A DNA stretch of 6,199 nucleotides, taken from positions 1-6,199 of the forward strand of contig JALWME010000050.1 in the NCBI GenBank assembly GCA_027083995.1, given 5' to 3'. A program made the translations under genes and the position numbers. The first letter of the stretch is position 1, and the number at the start of each line of letters is the position of its first letter. Below the pieces are notes generated by a model. The model worked only from the letters and a program-made list of their open reading frames with translations. It did no database searches and was not told the origin of the DNA. Shown here piece by piece: positions 4,323-6,199 of this stretch. This stretch comes from Sulfurovum sp. (GTDB taxonomy: Bacteria > Campylobacterota > Campylobacteria > Campylobacterales > Sulfurovaceae).

Positions 4323-6125
4323 ATGTCAAAATTATTTACTAAAGAAACACAAGCCATTTTTTGGAACAACAATAAAACTGCAATCCAAAGAATGTTAGAT
4401 TATGACTATACGATTAAAAGAGAGACACCATCAGTAGCTGGTATCGTTGCACCAACGAGTTCTAACAAGTTTGAAAAGTTCTTTTATGGACCAGATGAAG
4501 TGATGATTCCACTTTATAAAACGACAGCTGAAGCAAAAGCAGCACAGCCACAAGCTGACACACTTTTAAACTTTGCATCGTTTAGAACAGCCTATGATGT
4601 TACTATGGAAGCTTTAGAAGTAGGTGGGTTTAAATCTATCATGATTACAGCTGAAGGAATCCCAGAAAGACTTGCACGCGGCATGAATGAAAAAGCAAGA
4701 TCAGCAGGCGTCACTGTTATCGGACCTGCAACAGTTGGTGCTATCGCACCTGGTAGTTTTAAGATTGCCAATATTGGCGGCACAATAGATAATATTATCA
4801 ATTCCAAATTACATAGAGCGGGTTCATGTGGTCTTGTAACACGTTCAGGTGGACTTTTCAACGAACTTTCTAATATTATTGCTATTAATGCAGATGGTAT
4901 CGCAGAAGGTGTTGCCATTGGTGGAGACAGATTTGTAGGATCCGTATTTATCGATAACCTCCTTAGAATGGAAGAGAACCCAGAAGTTAAATACATGATT
5001 TTATTAGGTGAAGTGGGTGGTACTGAAGAGTATAAAGTCATCGAAGCAGTAAAATCAGGCAAAATCAAAAAACCAATCATCGCATGGTGTATTGGTACAA
5101 TTGCCAAATACTATGATTCAGGTGTTCAGTTTGGTCATGCGGGTGCTTCTGCAAATGGTGAGATGGAAACAGCGGAGTATAAAAATAAAGCTATGGCAGA
5201 AGCAGGCATTCACGTACCAGCTACATTCAATGATCTCCCAGCAAAAATAAAAGAAGTATTTGAATCATTGAATCTTCCAGAAATTCCAGAACCAGAAATA
5301 AACGTAGTTCCCAAAATAAGAAGAAGTAAAGAGTTTATCTGTACAATTTCTGATGATAGAGGTGAAGAATGTACCTATGCAGGATTTCCAATATCTTCTG
5401 TGGCTACACCAGATACCGGCAAAGGAATTGGTGATGTAATTTCACTATTATGGTTTAAAAAACAGTACCCAGAGTGGGCTACACAATTTATTGAAACAGT
5501 GATTAAAACTGTAGCTGACCATGGACCGGCAGTATCAGGTGCACACAATGCTAAAGTAACAGCACGTGCTGGTAAATCAGTGGTTGAATCCCTTGTAACA
5601 GGTCTTCTTACTATAGGACCTAGATTTGGTGGTGCCATTGATGGTGCAGCAAAGTACTTTAAATATGCAGATGATAATGGACTTGATCCTAAAGGTTTCT
5701 TAAAGTATATGAAAGGTGAGGGTGTTCCAATTCCAGGTATCGGACATAGAATTAAGTCACTGAAAAATCCTGATCTTAGAGTGACAGGTCTTATGAATTA
5801 TGCAGCAGAGCATTTTCCTGCTACACCACTTTTAGATTATGCCAAAACGGTTGAAGCATTGACTACTTCCAAGAAAGAAAACCTCATTCTCAATGTAGAT
5901 GGTACTATTGGTATTCTTATGGTTGATATGTGGAGAGCTTTAGGATATGGAGAAGATGAGATAGATGAGTTTATCGAATCAGGTACATTGAATGCATTTT
6001 TTATCGTAGGGCGTTCTATCGGATTCATCGGTCACGTACTTGATGAAAAACGTCTTGCTATGCCTATGTATCGTCATCCAATGGATGATATACTTTATGA
6101 TGTCCAAGAGGCAGACAAGATTTAA
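4323..6125 (+). CDS. aclA: ATP citrate lyase, large (alpha) subunit AclA with citryl-CoA lyase domain
   Basis: The 600-residue protein corresponds to the C-terminal part of animal ATP citrate lyase. The first half (about 1-320) is succinyl-CoA synthetase alpha-like: a CoA-binding region with AEGIPERLARG (110-120), GPATVGAIAPG (134-144), VTRSGGLFNEL (172-182), and the phosphorylated His272 in QFGHAGASANGE (269-280). A linker of about 320-335 is rich in Pro and Glu. The second half (about 336-600) is the citrate synthase-like citryl-CoA lyase: ADHGPAVSGAHN (398-409, His400), RFGGAIDGAAKYF (434-446), PGIGHRIKS (471-479, His475), LNVDG (523-527, Asp526) and GRSIGFIGH (563-571). His400, His475 and Asp526 match human His900, His975 and Asp1026, so the lyase site is complete. 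The start at 4323 has GGGAG (4311-4315) 7 bases upstream, partly inside the aclB stop, which couples expression of the two subunits. The known enzyme is an (AclA-AclB) heteromer. Confidence 0.97.
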   Translation: MSKLFTKETQAIFWNNNKTAIQRMLDYDYTIKRETPSVAGIVAPTSSNKFEKFFYGPDEVMIPLYKTTAEAKAAQPQADTLLNFASFRTAYDVTMEALEVGGFKSIMITAEGIPERLARGMNEKARSAGVTVIGPATVGAIAPGSFKIANIGGTIDNIINSKLHRAGSCGLVTRSGGLFNELSNIIAINADGIAEGVAIGGDRFVGSVFIDNLLRMEENPEVKYMILLGEVGGTEEYKVIEAVKSGKIKKPIIAWCIGTIAKYYDSGVQFGHAGASANGEMETAEYKNKAMAEAGIHVPATFNDLPAKIKEVFESLNLPEIPEPEINVVPKIRRSKEFICTISDDRGEECTYAGFPISSVATPDTGKGIGDVISLLWFKKQYPEWATQFIETVIKTVADHGPAVSGAHNAKVTARAGKSVVESLVTGLLTIGPRFGGAIDGAAKYFKYADDNGLDPKGFLKYMKGEGVPIPGIGHRIKSLKNPDLRVTGLMNYAAEHFPATPLLDYAKTVEALTTSKKENLILNVDGTIGILMVDMWRALGYGEDEIDEFIESGTLNAFFIVGRSIGFIGHVLDEKRLAMPMYRHPMDDILYDVQEADKI

Positions 6126-6134
6126 AATATGTGC

Positions 6135-6175
6135 AGAAGAATACTAAATATTTAGCTTCTATCATTATAATTTTT
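6135..6175 (+). terminator. Possible terminator hairpin after aclBA
   Basis: AGAAG (6135-6139) pairs with CTTCT (6156-6160), and inside lies the perfect palindrome CTAAATATTTAG (6144-6155), giving a stem with a 4-base bulge on the left arm. TTTTT follows at 6171-6175, about 10 bases further on than is usual for an intrinsic terminator. It begins 10 bases after the aclA stop. It could end the operon, or serve both strands if a convergent gene lies downstream. Confidence 0.4.
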
Positions 6176-6199
6176 GATCAAGCGGTTTGATACCGTTGG
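6165..6199 (-). CDS. Possible C-terminal tail of a convergent gene (window edge)
   Basis: On the minus strand a reading frame enters from the window edge and ends with TAA at 6165-6167, reading NGIKPLDQKL. The other two minus frames stop after 6 and 15 codons, so this is only one of three possibilities, chosen because its composition looks most protein-like. About ten residues cannot establish a gene, and a non-coding spacer is equally possible. Confidence 0.15.
   Translation of the reverse strand, partial: NGIKPLDQKL

Noticed and set aside
4592..5107. Long minus-strand open frame (171 codons) within aclA
   Set aside because: It is antisense to a fully conserved enzyme gene, has a Ser/Pro/Ile-rich composition typical of a shadow frame, and shows no family motif.
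6172..6199. Start of an RNA gene, suggested by CGGT-TTGAT-ACCG at 6183-6195
   Set aside because: A 4-bp stem at a cut edge does not match any tRNA or tmRNA end I recognise; there is too little sequence to support it.
1..6199. CRISPR array, insertion sequence, tRNA or rRNA genes, riboswitch
   Set aside because: Reading both strands, I found no regularly spaced repeats, transposase frames, terminal inverted repeats of IS type, tRNA-like cloverleafs or known riboswitch cores.

Overview
The window looks like chromosome of a low-GC Campylobacterota (Epsilonproteobacteria), most likely a chemolithoautotroph of the Sulfurovum/Sulfurimonas kind. The reasons are the two-subunit ATP citrate lyase in aclB-aclA order (key enzyme of the reductive TCA cycle), the A/T-rich base composition, and the style of the second toxin-antitoxin pair. 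This assignment is inferred from protein character; no search was run.

Positions 1-1048 form a small accessory block of two type II toxin-antitoxin modules in tandem. First comes the 3' end of a YefM-type antitoxin, overlapping by ATGA a complete YoeB ribosome-dependent mRNA interferase (86-340). Then comes a BrnT-like toxin (484-771) overlapping a CopG/ribbon-helix-helix-type antitoxin (758-1048). The second module has its own perfect TTGACA-17-TATAAT promoter at 431-459. This promoter lies inside the longest open frame, so the toxin very probably starts at GTG 484 and not at ATG 400.

Positions 1049-2845 hold a probable two-gene transcript. It carries a stand-alone pabA/trpG-type glutamine amidotransferase (1186-1755) and, one base later, a polytopic membrane protein (1757-2845) that resembles a divergent GT-C glycosyltransferase. 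A -10 box and a short direct repeat lie in the leader.

Positions 2846-6199 hold the aclBA operon behind a 128-base leader with a strong Shine-Dalgarno site. AclB (445 aa) supplies the ATP-grasp and citrate-binding part, and AclA (600 aa) supplies the phospho-histidine, CoA-binding and citryl-CoA lyase part. Together they cleave citrate to acetyl-CoA and oxaloacetate with ATP and CoA. All catalytic residues I could check are present. A hairpin follows aclA, and the last bases may be the tail of a convergent gene on the minus strand.

I see no convincing undescribed system. The points most worth a second look are the tandem TA block with its corrected toxin start and candidate operator, a recurring 9-mer around that block, and the unassigned membrane protein coupled to pabA.
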